Shown: one piece after another, positions 34,082 through 45,201 of the stretch | Numbering within the stretch: the first letter of the stretch is position 1 | How the letters are laid out: every line of letters starts with the position of its first letter | DNA from: Gyromitra esculenta | Taxonomy: Eukaryota > Ascomycota > Pezizomycetes > Pezizales > Discinaceae | Length of the DNA: 64,000 nt | NCBI GenBank assembly: GCA_038503075.1 | Contig: JBCAML010000002.1 | Span: 124,001-188,000, forward strand | Reading direction: 5' to 3' | The notes under the pieces: model-generated | What the model was told of the DNA's origin: nothing | What the model saw: the letters and a program-made list of their open reading frames with translations, nothing else | The model's database searches: none | Made by a program: the position numbers and the translations under genes

Positions 34082-34711
34082 CGTTTGAGGCGTGGGGGTG
34101 GCGGTTACAGTTCACTAGAGTTGTAGATGAACGGGGTGAGGTGACGTTGGTGGGATGATTGGTTGTGACGTGAAAAAGAAGCTGCTGGGACAAGTAAACG
34201 TGCCAAGAAAAAAAATGGGACAGCCTCAAATACCGTAAGGGCACAAATAATTAACGTATCATATCCTGTTATATTATCCACCTATCAAAGAGTGGTTTGT
34301 TCCATAAATATCGGCTCCTGGCAGCGGGAAAAGAAAATCCAGGGCATTCAGGAAATCGCGACCGTAAGGTCGAGTGAGATTATATGATCTCTGATCCATT
34401 ATAACTAATAGACACAACACTGCTAGTTTTCGAGAGTTCCTTTAGTGTATTACTGAAGTGAGACAAACATCGTTTTTTCCCATCTAATCACTCGAATCAC
34501 TCTAAAAATAACTTGCCGCGTGGTTGATCACCCACAATCCAATGAAAGGGATTTTCTCATTACTCGTTACTACATGTAGTTTCAACCCCTGCGGCTAGAC
34601 TACAGGTAACTATGAGAGCAGATTTTTTCGAGATACTTATGACACGAGTACTGTCGGGTTTGGGCGATCTAAGAGGAGCCGCGAGAGAAGCTGTGAATGT
34701 ATATGGACACC
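34082..34711. other. Intergenic region between the two RRM genes
   Basis: Promoter of the first RRM gene and 3' flank of the second. It contains a CGAGTGA motif copy at 34371 and an incomplete double copy (two inverted ATCACTC boxes) near 34485-34500. Confidence 0.6.
34371..34389 (+). promoter_or_regulatory. Bipartite CGAGTGA motif, copy 15
   Basis: CGAGTGAG, spacer ATTAT, second half ATGA (full ATGATC). Between the two RRM genes. Confidence 0.55.
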
Positions 34712-36880
34712 TTAGAAATCATCACCCCAACCTGCTAGGGAGCCATCATAGTTCGGGGTAGAAAGCTTATCCACCAACCTTTCCTCCGAGGAGAGCTTAT
34801 CGCTCTTCAAGGCGCCACCCTGAGACTGGTTCAGATCAACCATTTCCAATGTCTGTTTTCCAGGCTCAACATTTGACTCTTCAGATGCCGCTTTCGTGTC
34901 CGCCATCCTTAGAAGCATTAATTGGTGCCTGAGAAAAAATCCAAGTTTTGCTTCCTGATCAGCAATAGAGGAACCGGAGCTATGTAATGAAATACATGTG
35001 TTAGTACCAACATACTGCACACATAGGGTTGAGATAACAGATATAGTTTTTGGGCCAAGGAAAGGCCTCTGAGGACCATTTAATATGGACAGTAGGTGGG
35101 GAATTCATGTGTCTAAAAGATTCTTTTCATGGATAGGTATATGATTTCCGTGGAGTGATTTTTGCGTACCTTTCGTCGAGATCGTATGTATTCATGACCC
35201 TGCCTAGGCCCGACAATGAATCTGCGGATTTGGGTTTCTTGACCCCCCCGGATTTTACTAAAGCCCTATTGGCCAAATTTTCTTAGTTAGCAGACATCCT
35301 TGAGGTTTATTATCGCATAAATTAATAAGACTGGAGTCAGCTCACGCCATTTTAAGAGCATACGCAATATTTCCCCCACCTACTTTTCCCTGAGAAAGAT
35401 AAATATCGTTCGGATATCTATTCCGTAAGATTAGTACGAATGTAACTTAGCTTACGAGAGCTCATTATTGATCTTACTTTGGCTTTTCCAGGAAATCGGG
35501 GTATCCTATATCCGTTTTTATACCCTCCTCGAGCTCCACTAGCACCTTAGCACCATCATCGATATCAGGGTCCGAGGCAAACAGTTTGGCCTCCTTCATC
35601 TCATCCACAAGATGATCTTTCAAGGCATCATTCTTTTCTGACTGTGGCTTAGATTCAACTTCTGCCGGGGTATGATCGCCCGGAGCTGGAGTATGACAGA
35701 GAGTTGTGAAGCATCCGCTATTAGGGCTGGTCGGGATATGTGGGAGGAAAGCCTCTTTAGCTAGGTAAAACGAAAATTCACGCATATCTCTCTCTGAATC
35801 GCTTTCTTCCGTGTCGGAAAACTCGAGAAGGTTCTCAGTTTCAGGAGTAGAAACTGTATCCTCGATGGTCAGTTTGCCATCGCTCGTGGGTTGATTACTC
35901 TCCTTTTCAGCCACTAATAGCGTATGCCAGCCCAATCCTTCAGTGGGGTGGTCCGTAGGATCTTTGCAATATTTTACTGTCCTGCCGTTGCTAGAGAATT
36001 CTTTCAAAAGGGACAAATAGTTCTTAGCCATCACGGCATCACGGACTGAACAAAATCGAATCACTGTTATCATCCCTTTCGCGGGAGGTGTAGCCTGAAA
36101 GAGGCGGTTCAATTCGATTTTCTGTGACCATGCCAAACGTTAGTTTATTCCTCAAGGAAAAGCATTAGGAAAAGAACAGACGCAACGCACTAATTCGGGA
36201 GCTGCAACAAGATGCCTCAACTCATCATGCAGCTCTTTTGGTTCCATTCCTGGAGATATCATTAAAACCCTTGTTGCTCCTTGGTTAATCGCTCTAGTGA
36301 CATTGCAGTATCCTCCCTCGTTTCCAGTGATGAGTTTATCTGCTACTCTCTCAACACCTGTCCACGGACTGAGTTTCACAGCGGGAAAGGGCCTGATTAG
36401 AAATTGAAACTTTTTATCAACAGAGACTCTTAAGTGCCCGTCCGCTCCAGGAGATTCCTGGCTATCCAGCGGGAGCCTCTCGCTGACGAAAAACGTTCCG
36501 CATTTAGAAACATACGAAAGATAGTTCTTTGCTGCATCTTTGGTTGCGAACGTGATAAGAGCGGTAAGACTACTAATACCATTTGTAGACTCAAAGAACA
36601 TCTTATAGCAGCGGATTCCTCCAGGAGCTAAGAAGGAGTACATTAGTTCAATGGCACCAACATTGGAAGGGAGACCAGTGACGATGATTGTCTGATCGAA
36701 CGGAACTGCCCGTTTTCTATCAATACTGTCGCCTAGAGAAAGAGACATGTTCATCTCATCCCTCATACCAATAGCGTACATCTCACTTAGTTCTTCTTGG
36801 AGCTCATCCCAAGCAAGCGCTTTTTTCTTGAGTTCATCTAAATAATATCTGTCAACAATGACCGTGTGCAAATTCTCCAT
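34712..36880 (-). CDS. Multi-exon RRM-domain protein
   Basis: Five exons: 36880-36191, 36121-35478, 35417-35346, 35265-35170 and 34979-34712. Introns are 69, 60, 80 and 190 nt, and branch points ACTAAC/ACTAAT precede the acceptors; the product is 589 aa. Residues 62-135 resemble an RRM (FDQTIIVTGLPSNVGAIELM, then LTALITFATKDAAKNYLSY). A second RRM-like unit (about 205-275) spans intron 1, with ATRVLMISPG and then GMITVIRFCSVRDAVMAKNYL. The acidic middle carries Ser/Glu-rich stretches (FSDTEESDSERD). The end has a conserved-looking YPNDIYLSQGKVGGGNIAYA, recovered only by splicing. RNA binding is inferred. The 190-nt intron 4 could hide a small exon. Confidence 0.78.
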
Positions 36881-38187
36881 GATTAAAGTGTTTTCAGTGA
36901 TGAGCTGAAGTGGCGGGGATCAACGAGAGAAGCGATTAAGGAGGGAATTGTAGATGATGTCTGTGAGGTTGGATGTAGCTTCAGAAGATTCTTGGTGATG
37001 TGACTTGTCAAGCGAGAAACTGAGGGCGGGTAACAGCATAAAGAAGATTTGATGGCAGTAATTATAGCCCCAAAATATCTCGCTTGCTGAAATCCTGTTT
37101 TTGATCAATGCTACCTATAGAAATCATACTAATAAGCTGCAATACATTGCACAAAGCATGAGGGTATCCTTTCTCTAGTAAATTCCATGCAAATAGAAGA
37201 TAAAGAGAATTGGAAAAAACTTGGTTTCTAAAATGTTAATATAGTATTGAAAAGGATAATGAATAATGAACATGTGTATGCTTGGGGTTCCCGGGGTACA
37301 TTCAATTAGGGATAAAGTTGATCATAAGATATCACTCGTAATAGATGTACAGAAGAGCTGAGATCAATTCTTAACTAGCCTTATTTTTGTGTCGGCTTTA
37401 TTTTTCTTTATTGGTTTTGTACGCATTTGCGCCTACATGTAGCTATGCGCACGATATGTCGGTTTATTTCCATCGACCTCGCCACACCAAATGGCATGCC
37501 GGATTTATCAAATCTCCCCAGGTCTATATCAACTCATTGATAGAAGGGCTGTACATAATCTGGAGAACACTTATCTGTAGGCAGGGGTTTATATTCCACC
37601 AAGCCACGAACACATTATCAGTTACTTCGTATATCTACGCGCACACCTACAATGAGGTGTTAGTTTCGGGGAGTAACTTGAAAATTTAGCTATAGGTGGT
37701 AATAATTTATGTTAGGTTAAGTGTCTTCGATATAAAATGACTGTATCAAAACGCTTTGCATATATCGCGATCGTCTAGATCATCCCAGGATGCGGTTGCA
37801 TTAGTAGATCGGATTCTAATTTGGTCCAACCTTTAAATCTTTGACGGACTAAGCAAAGTATTGCAAGCGTGTATGTGGCCTAACCAGCAAGCTGATGGTT
37901 CTGGGCTTTTAGCGTAGGAACCAGATCTAGATACCCCATCGAATTCGCAAATATACATGTATACTAGAGGTAGCTAGCTAGAGCCTTTCCCGTAGAAAAC
38001 AGCTCAAAAGCAAGATCTTCTTTATACGCAGTATCGTATACAGTCCTATTTAGATGCATATTACATGTAGCAATGGTCGGCTCTCTCCCATCTTTATAAT
38101 TAGCATTTTAGTATAAATTACAATCCACCTAGCGATCCTAAAGCTGTTATCATGCGCATGCAGTTAGAGTAATAAACTAAAACGAAA
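36881..38187. other. Divergent intergenic region
   Basis: Between the second RRM gene and the F-box gene. A CGAGTGA motif copy lies at 37320-37338 (minus strand). The frame at 37387-37689 has no ATG at its 5' end and no domain. Confidence 0.6.
37320..37338 (-). promoter_or_regulatory. Bipartite CGAGTGA motif, copy 16
   Basis: CGAGTGAT, spacer ATCTT, second half ATGA (full ATGATC). About 440 bp upstream of the second RRM gene. Confidence 0.55.
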
Positions 38188-39592
38188 ATGGTACCAAAAA
38201 ACGGCGTTCAAAAGCTCCCACCTTCTGAGATCCTTTCTAGGTCTAGGCCCCAGAAGAATCGTCGCATAGGGGATAGTCGATTTCGCCAGACTTACATTGA
38301 ACCAAGATCGCTTAAATACACACCAGAAAAAAGACTTCCTCCAGAGCTACTACTCCAGATCATCGGATATCTTCAGCTTACAGATATTTTGAACTTTCGG
38401 TTGGTTTGTAAATACTTTTCTATCATTTCATTTAGTTCCATATTTCGATCAGTAACGCTATCGCTTCCGGATCCTGGCCCCAAACAAAATGAGGCACGCC
38501 ATCCTTTATTTTACACCGGAATATTTAACCATTTGGCCAATGAAGTTACCATCATCACCCGAGCACCACTAAGTACGTTACATTTTTGTGAATTTATCTT
38601 ATTTTAATGACACTGAGTATTTTATTAATTTGGGTCGATAAACAGAGTCAAGTACGCTCAGTGTCATTGCCCTGAATGAGACGGGGATTTTGTCAACAAC
38701 CACAAGCATCCTTAAAAATTTATCCAAGATTACGCTAGATCTCACGGGATTTGAGAAGGCTAAGTCCTTATACTATGGTTCCTTCTTTGTTAAATTCTTC
38801 AACGCCCTATACTCAGATCCCGACAAAGAGAAGGTCAGATCTATCATTATCAATAACCTACCGCTATGGGTATTGCAGACGCTCCGCCAGGAAAGATCAG
38901 AAGTTCTCCACGGCGCTCTAAGCCACGTAAAGCAGCTTTATTTATCCTTCGTCCCTATACTAATAGCAGACGTCAATGATACAATGGGTTGCTACCAGAG
39001 TTCCGAAAGCTTCACAGCAATCGACCAAAATCAGCTACATACCGCTTACGATGCTGTCCGTGCCTTACTCATCTCAGCAAAAAATCTAGAAGAACTTGAG
39101 TTTTTATGGTTCTCCACAGAGTGTGAGATAGGATTGTGGAGAGCGTTTAGCCCAATTGGAGACCTTACATCCCTATGCAAGCCAGCTGCTGGAGCAGATG
39201 CCGCCCGATTTATGTTTATTGGCCGTCTTCCTGGCGGCACATCTTGGGTGGACAGCGAGGGAAATTTTACCGTGATTTGGCAGTCTTTACGAATCCTCAA
39301 ATTGTCTAAGCTTATCACTTGCGCTCGTCAATTGTTGGCTGCCATCCTTGGAGTGAAAAATACCTTGAGCGAGCTTGAGCTTTCTGAGATTCTCCTGAAT
39401 AAAAGCTGTGGGGATATAAGCTGGAATAGGAGTGTCATCGTGCCTCTATTGCAGACTATGGTAATCCGAAGTGGCCAAGAGAAACGGTTTAGATTGCAAA
39501 GATGCACTTTATCGTACTTAGGTTATACCTCTGAGTTTGAATCGCCTTCTAGCGACATACTTAAGGAATGGATGGAGAGTTTAATCCTATAA
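38188..39592 (+). CDS. F-box protein
   Basis: Two exons, 38188-38572 and 38646-39592. The 73-nt intron (donor GTACGT, acceptor CAG) joins the frames to 443 aa. Residues 49-85 are an F-box: KRLPPELLLQIIGYLQL, then DILNFRLVCKYFSIIS, matching the LP-x-E-l-l..I..yL..d....R.vCk.f pattern. The rest has scattered Leu-rich stretches (LKNLSKITLDLTG, LEELEF, LRILKLSKLI, LSELELSEILL), as in many fungal F-box proteins that use irregular leucine-rich repeats to bind substrates. By family knowledge it would link Skp1 of an SCF ubiquitin ligase to a target. The target is unknown. Confidence 0.85.
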
Positions 39593-40745
39593 ATTATCTT
39601 ATTTCGAGGGCCACGCTAGGTATTTCAATGAATCAATGTAGTGGTACGATACTATAAAAGAACATTCCCCACTCGATAGATGTCTTTGCCCAGGAATATA
39701 AGAAGCGGCAGGTGAGAACCATGTCCCTCCTAGAAAAGTCGTAGTATAGTATCCAAATCTGTGCGGATCCAGAGAGAAATGTACTATTTTGGAGATATTA
39801 CCAATTAGCCCGCATCCCTACGGGTTGAGCTGAATTCTTTGCAAATGGAGATACCAAAATGAAGATTAAAGATAGGGAATAAATTGAATCTGTCATTTCT
39901 GCTGTGTAACAGAACCCCTGAAATGAGAGAACACTCGATCTCCTTAAATATACCACGCCGACAGTGATGCAAATAACTAGGAAACTGCTATATATAAGAA
40001 ATAGGACTATGTGATAGAATAATATGCAATATAGGGAGAGCATCCTGGTACTACGGAGGAAAGAAAACTGACATGTGTAAGGAAGGATAATCACAGAATA
40101 TCACTCACCTTGAAACTCTGCTAGCCCTTGAGAGTATGGGCTAAGAGGTTCTGAGGGTTCTTGGCTTCTCTCAACACTGCACCATAAAGCCGTAACGTCT
40201 AATAGCTGAACTTCCATTTCCCCTTGAGATTACCATCCACCAACCATCAGCAAAGCCTACGATCCCTGCTCCACTTTCCCATCCGAGTCTCCCTTGCGTA
40301 AGGTTTGAGTGGGGAGAGGAATCAACCTCCCTCGAGCAGGCAAATCAAAGCGTTAATCGGCAGTGGCAGACCCATCAAGTGCTACTGATGTTGTGTTAAG
40401 TGGGCATTCTGCTCCTAAAGTAGATGATGACATTGTGTGCGACAGCTAAGCTCGTTCGACTTGCGAAAAACTCTGGGAGCGATTGTAAGGTGGCCAATTC
40501 TCGCCTTAGCATGCGGGCATTCTAGCCCGAGAGAATTACTAAGCCTGGCACCGGGTGACCGGACGAGTGAGAGAGATAAATGGTGTGCTAGCACGTCTGG
40601 AAATGATTGATGCTACTCATTGCTTATATGGCGAGTCAATTGTAGTAGCTACTAGATTACCTAATGAATAAACAACATCAACAGCAAGTAGCTACTAGAT
40701 ATTTGGAAATGATCCGTGCACGTGAGCTGCAGGTCAGTGAATATC
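39593..40745. other. Intergenic region upstream of APC2
   Basis: No gene supported. It holds a one-mismatch CGAGTGA motif copy at 40089-40107 (minus strand) and ends at the GGTTAGGG box before APC2. Confidence 0.55.
40089..40107 (-). promoter_or_regulatory. Bipartite CGAGTGA motif, copy 17 (one mismatch)
   Basis: TGAGTGAT (first base differs), spacer ATTCT, second half GTGA (full GTGATT). Between the F-box gene and APC2. Confidence 0.4.
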
Positions 40746-40757
40746 AGGGTTAGGGTT
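40746..40757 (+). promoter_or_regulatory. TTAGGG-type telobox upstream of APC2
   Basis: AGGGTTAGGGTT (reverse complement AACCCTAACCCT), 65-76 bp before the APC2 ATG. Such boxes are bound by Tbf1/Rap1-type Myb proteins in fungi. Whether it works here is not shown by sequence alone. A single similar box, AGGGTTAGGG, lies at about 20470. Confidence 0.5.
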
Positions 40758-40821
40758 GACGCGTCCCCCACAACACCGACTTCACCCTCGTTCAAATCTA
40801 CACCAATATCCCTCCCCCACT

Positions 40822-43800
40822 ATGGCGACTTCAACATTTCCCAACCATCCAATATCTATCTCCCAAACGTCTCGACGCATCTTTGAATCGGTATTTCCAC
40901 CCTCAGCATCCGCTACGCTTCCGACTCCCCTCGCAACCCCAAGCCCATCCTTTACCACCCACGCAGCACCACAAACCCCAACTCCATCCCACGGGTATAA
41001 TACGCGTCATCATCCGAACATTGCCACACCGGCACCAGTCTCATTACTGCCTAGCCCGGCAGCCATATTTGCAAAGGAGTCGCGGGCATGGCACCTAGTG
41101 ACTTCCTACCTCTCGTTCAAGGATGCTCAGTTTCCGGATATACTTGAGGAATGGTTTGAGAACTTCCATTCGGAGCCAGGGAAAGATGTTTTTGAGGCCA
41201 TGAGGTATCTGATTTCAACTACAGACGATGCACGGGAGGGGACAAGGGAGAATTTGTTGGAGTGGTATATCTGTGAAGTCCGAAGGCATTTCCTGGGGTG
41301 GGTCAAACCGAATATTGGCATTCCCGCCGTATGCAATATCCCCCACCCTACTACTTGAACAAGGTAATAAAATAATTGATGACCATTTCGAAACTAACCT
41401 GGTGAAAATAGGGCTACGAGGATGCTCCTGCCCTCCTGGAACAAATTTTGTCAAGATTGACAACTGCTCAGAGCATTTATCTGTATCTGCTGAAGTCGTA
41501 TCTCGTTCCATCCGCCAAGAAGCGGAAATCAAAAAAGAGTCTTCAGGTTCCTAGTTCCGAAGAGGAGGGCAACGATGACCCGAGAGTACAAAGTTTCGTG
41601 CGATCACTCAACTCTATCATCTCTTACTCGCTCCCAGATCCTGCTTGGGGTAGACTAGTCTATGAAGTCTTTCTGGAGCTTTGCGGGGTTGCTGTAGGGC
41701 TACCGATTGAGGGAGAGGGCGAAAACGACGATGAATTAGATTCAAGCACAGTAGAAGGGGATGAAGATGCCGCTGTCAAGAAGGAGGATATGGAGGAGGG
41801 TGTCTCATATCAAAGCATTAGCTTAAGCCAACAAAGCTTTGCTACAGTTACAGATGTTGACGGTGACATTATCGTTGACGATGACGGTAACAATCTGGGG
41901 AACATAGAGGATATGGACGGTATTAATGACTTCGAGGAATTTAAAAGAGTAGGGGAGGAAGAGAGACGGAAAAAGATGATAAAGCTAAAACAAGAGAAAC
42001 CGAAAGAAGATGCTAGGAAAAAGGTATTGGAGATTTGGTGCTCAATGGAAAAATTGGGGGTTGGCGGGGGAGGGAGGAGGGGTGAGAGAGTGTTCGCCGA
42101 GGTCAGTGCTACCATACATATCTGATTGCAACCCGAAGAGGTATGGTTCTAACGAGATCTCTAGGTAATAAATTCTCTTGTGACAACTTATATTCACAAC
42201 AAGTTTTTAAGGGTCTGGGTATCACCTAGCGCAGTAGGCCAAGAGCTTGATGATTGGGTCGAGCATGTTCTCGGTCGTCTAGTGGTAGATGTCTTGTTTT
42301 CAGCTAAAACTACGAACAATCAAGACTGGGCAGCAAGGCTGAAGAAGCTTAGCCCTAGGGAGAGCTTCAGAGCAAGCCGCCAGAGTCTTGATAACCGCAA
42401 GAGAGGTGCAATGGAAGTAGATGCTGGAGCAGGTGCGGAAGAAGTAGATCTTAAGCGTAGGAAGGAAGATTTGGAGAGTTGGAAGAGGATGGCTGTAGGT
42501 AGACTAGGTCGTTTGAGGGTCGGTGAGCTTTTCGACATCGTTGTAGATTGGCCAGACAGTCTCGGCGGCGTTGAGGACCTGAAGGTATGGTTTTATCATG
42601 AGCGGCAGAAGTACAGCCACTGATTTATCTATTTTTCGATATAGTCTTATATTACATCCCCCCCGACTCGTCTACATTTAACAACCACATTCACGGCCGC
42701 CCTCTCTACCCGTTTACTGCACCCGGCGGCAGCTACATCAGACATTTTGCGTGCTTATATCTCTCTCATTCGTGCCTTTACTGTTCTCGATCCTCGGGGC
42801 GTCCTCCTTGGTCGCGTTTCTCTCGGGATCCGTCGATACCTAAAAGAGAGAGATGATACAGTGCGTGTAATAGTTCGTGGAATAATGTCTGAGTCACTTC
42901 CTCCCGACATCGAAGAGCCTGAAGAGTTGGGTGAGCTTGCAAAGGAGCTCGGAAGGGGTATTCCAGCACTTATGGCTCAACAAGGAGGCGGACTCGAGGA
43001 GCTAGATTTCGACGACATGAACTGGGTGCCCGACCCTGTCGATGCTGGCCCCGAGTTCCGGAGGAGCAAAGGGCTGGATGTCGTTGGAAGTTTAATATCT
43101 CTTTGGGAGAGTAAGGAGGTCTGGACAAAGGAGGTTCAAGCTGTGCTAGCGAGTAGGCTTCTGGGGACCGGCGAATGGATCTTTGAGAAGGAAATTAGGA
43201 CGATAGAGCTACTAAAACTCCGCTTCGGAGAAACGGCAATGCAAGGATGCGACGTCATGCTTAAGGACATCGCTGACTCAAAACGCGTGGATACACATAT
43301 CAGAACCGAGGAAGGCCTTCATCTAAATGATCCAAACGCAGAGGAAGAAGCTCCAGAGTTGCATACGAAGATCTTGAGTAGATTATTCTGGCCCACAATC
43401 AAAGAAGAGGAGTTCAAGCTCCCCGAGGAAATTCAGTTAATGCAGAAACGCTACGAAGTTGGCTTTGAGAAACTCAAGACAAAGAGGAAACTCACCTGGA
43501 TACATAACGCAGGGACAGTTGAGGTGGAATTGGAACTCGAGGATCGTATCGTCCAAGTTCCTGATGCCACAACTTGGCAAGCAGCAGTCATCTACGAGTT
43601 TGACGAGAACAAAGGTGGGGCTGAGTGGACGATTAAAGAACTCGCGGAGCGCCTCGATATGGACGAAAGCTTGGCTAAACGCGCTGTGGCCTACTGGTGT
43701 AATAAAGAGGTTCTACGCGATGCCGGCAGCGGCACGTTTGTCGTCATCGAGAGCATCGCTGAGTATGAAGAGATGCTCGAGCAGCAGGAAAATGCTGGAG

Positions 43801-44096
43801 GTGCAGATGCATCGGCTAGTGATATGAGCTCTGGCATGGGTGGCGGCATGCAAGGCGTAGATGATGAGGAAATATCTGAAGAAAAGAAGAATATGCAGAA
43901 GGTTGTTATGCCGTTCATAGTGGCTATGTTGACGAATGGGGGGCCGACACAGCTCGCGCAAATTTCGATGGTTCTTGCCATGCTTGTGCCTGGGTTTAGT
44001 TGGGGCGCGGAGGAGTTGACAGAGTTTTTGAATACAATGAGGACAGAGGGAAAGCTGGACTATGAAAATGGAGCATGGAAAATTGCGAGCTCTTAA
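40822..44096 (+). CDS. APC2: Anaphase-promoting complex subunit 2 (cullin-like)
   Basis: Four exons: 40822-41328, 41412-42101, 42165-42584 and 42645-44096. Introns of 83, 63 and 60 nt, each in phase 0, leave 1022 aa. APC2 is the cullin-type scaffold of the anaphase-promoting complex; with APC11 it forms the catalytic core that ubiquitinates cyclin B and securin. The cullin part shows ILRAYISLIRAFTVLDPRGV, the IRRYLKERDDTVRVIV block and WVPDPVDAGP. Next come FEKLKTKRKLTWIHNAGTVE (cullin beta-sheet) and AAVIYEFDE...WTIKELAERLDM (winged helix). The C-terminus (about 955-1020) is the APC2-specific winged helix: MPFIVAMLTNGGPTQLAQIS, then FLNTMRTEGKLDYENGAWKI. Exon 2 carries an acidic insert (GEGENDDELDSSTVEGDEDA) that may be disordered. 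A CGAGTGA motif copy lies 177 bp past the stop, same orientation. Confidence 0.95.
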
Positions 44097-45201
44097 GTTG
44101 TTCTCTAGTGGTTGTTGCTAGCTCTAGAAGTTGTTAATTCAACACGTGGTTTCTAGAGGTGAAGAACCATACAATCAGAAAGCTATATATATGAATTTGT
44201 GCAATATCCAATGCGTATACGAAATTAGCGAACTACATATCTTGCTCCTTCTTACGAGCAAGAGTTTTAGCTCGAGTGACCCTTCATGAGTACTACGCAG
44301 TGATAGCCAATAGCCGATAAGAGTGTTCTAACCGAAACGCCAAACAACAGCTCAACCACAGTGGCTTCCTTATTCTGTGGCACGATTTAACCGATGACGC
44401 CTACAGACTGATTACAGAACTATTCTGCACCTGTGCTCCTGCGAATGTGCAGAAACCCCTATAACTATTCTTGCTGCCCCCAAAACAGAAGTTTCACAAC
44501 TCTTCAGCAGATTTCCGAGACATCGGCATCAGCCCCGCTGTGACCTGCACTGAGTCACCGTGTAGAGTCATACCCGTTGGTCTGTCTAGCTAAAAGGCCC
44601 TCCCGCTCCCATCTCCACATCCCCCACATCCCTCATCTCGCTTGAATTTCCACCTCCAAATCTCTCTCCAACAAGACAGAAAGATGTCTGCTTAAATCGC
44701 TTCGCTACTTTTGTTGATCTAGCACCTAGCTGGCTCACTTGAACTACAAAGTTTCCCCTCAAAAACACGAGACCTCACTTCGCCACCTCCCAACCTAAGC
44801 TCCAAAAATGATTCCTCGGTTGTTAAAACTATTCCGTACCCATCGCATTCACAAAAACACCCACCCTCTAGTAATATTTCAACTCCTACTGCTGTTGTCA
44901 GCGCTGATAGGAACTACGCACGCAAATAAGCTGAACGAGGCAGCAGTTGTTGCACGTTGAAGAGCAGCGCAGGAGACGAAACGAACTGCGCATTTCTGGG
45001 GCACACTGCATCAAGAAGCAGAAGCAGAGACAGAAACGGACAACAGAAGCATTGTGTGCTGGCCCACATCGTCTAATCACTGAGTTATCCTTGTCAAATC
45101 GTAACGCTACGTCAGCAAGTTTGCAACCAGCCTGGCCATCCCGATTTCCATCTCATTTATACTTCGTGCTCATTGACTCGCCCATCGGTCATCCGCCCAT
45201 C
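44097..45201. other. Intergenic region between APC2 and the GTPase gene
   Basis: The frame from 44947 is only the upstream extension of the GTPase frame and has no ATG before 45202. The CGAGTGA motif copy at 44273 lies in the APC2 3' flank. Confidence 0.6.
44273..44291 (+). promoter_or_regulatory. Bipartite CGAGTGA motif, copy 18
   Basis: CGAGTGAC, spacer CCTTC, second half ATGA. In the APC2 3' flank, sense orientation. Confidence 0.55.

Noticed and set aside
37387..37689. 100-aa plus-strand frame
   Set aside because: It has no ATG at its 5' end and no domain, in AT-rich intergenic DNA.
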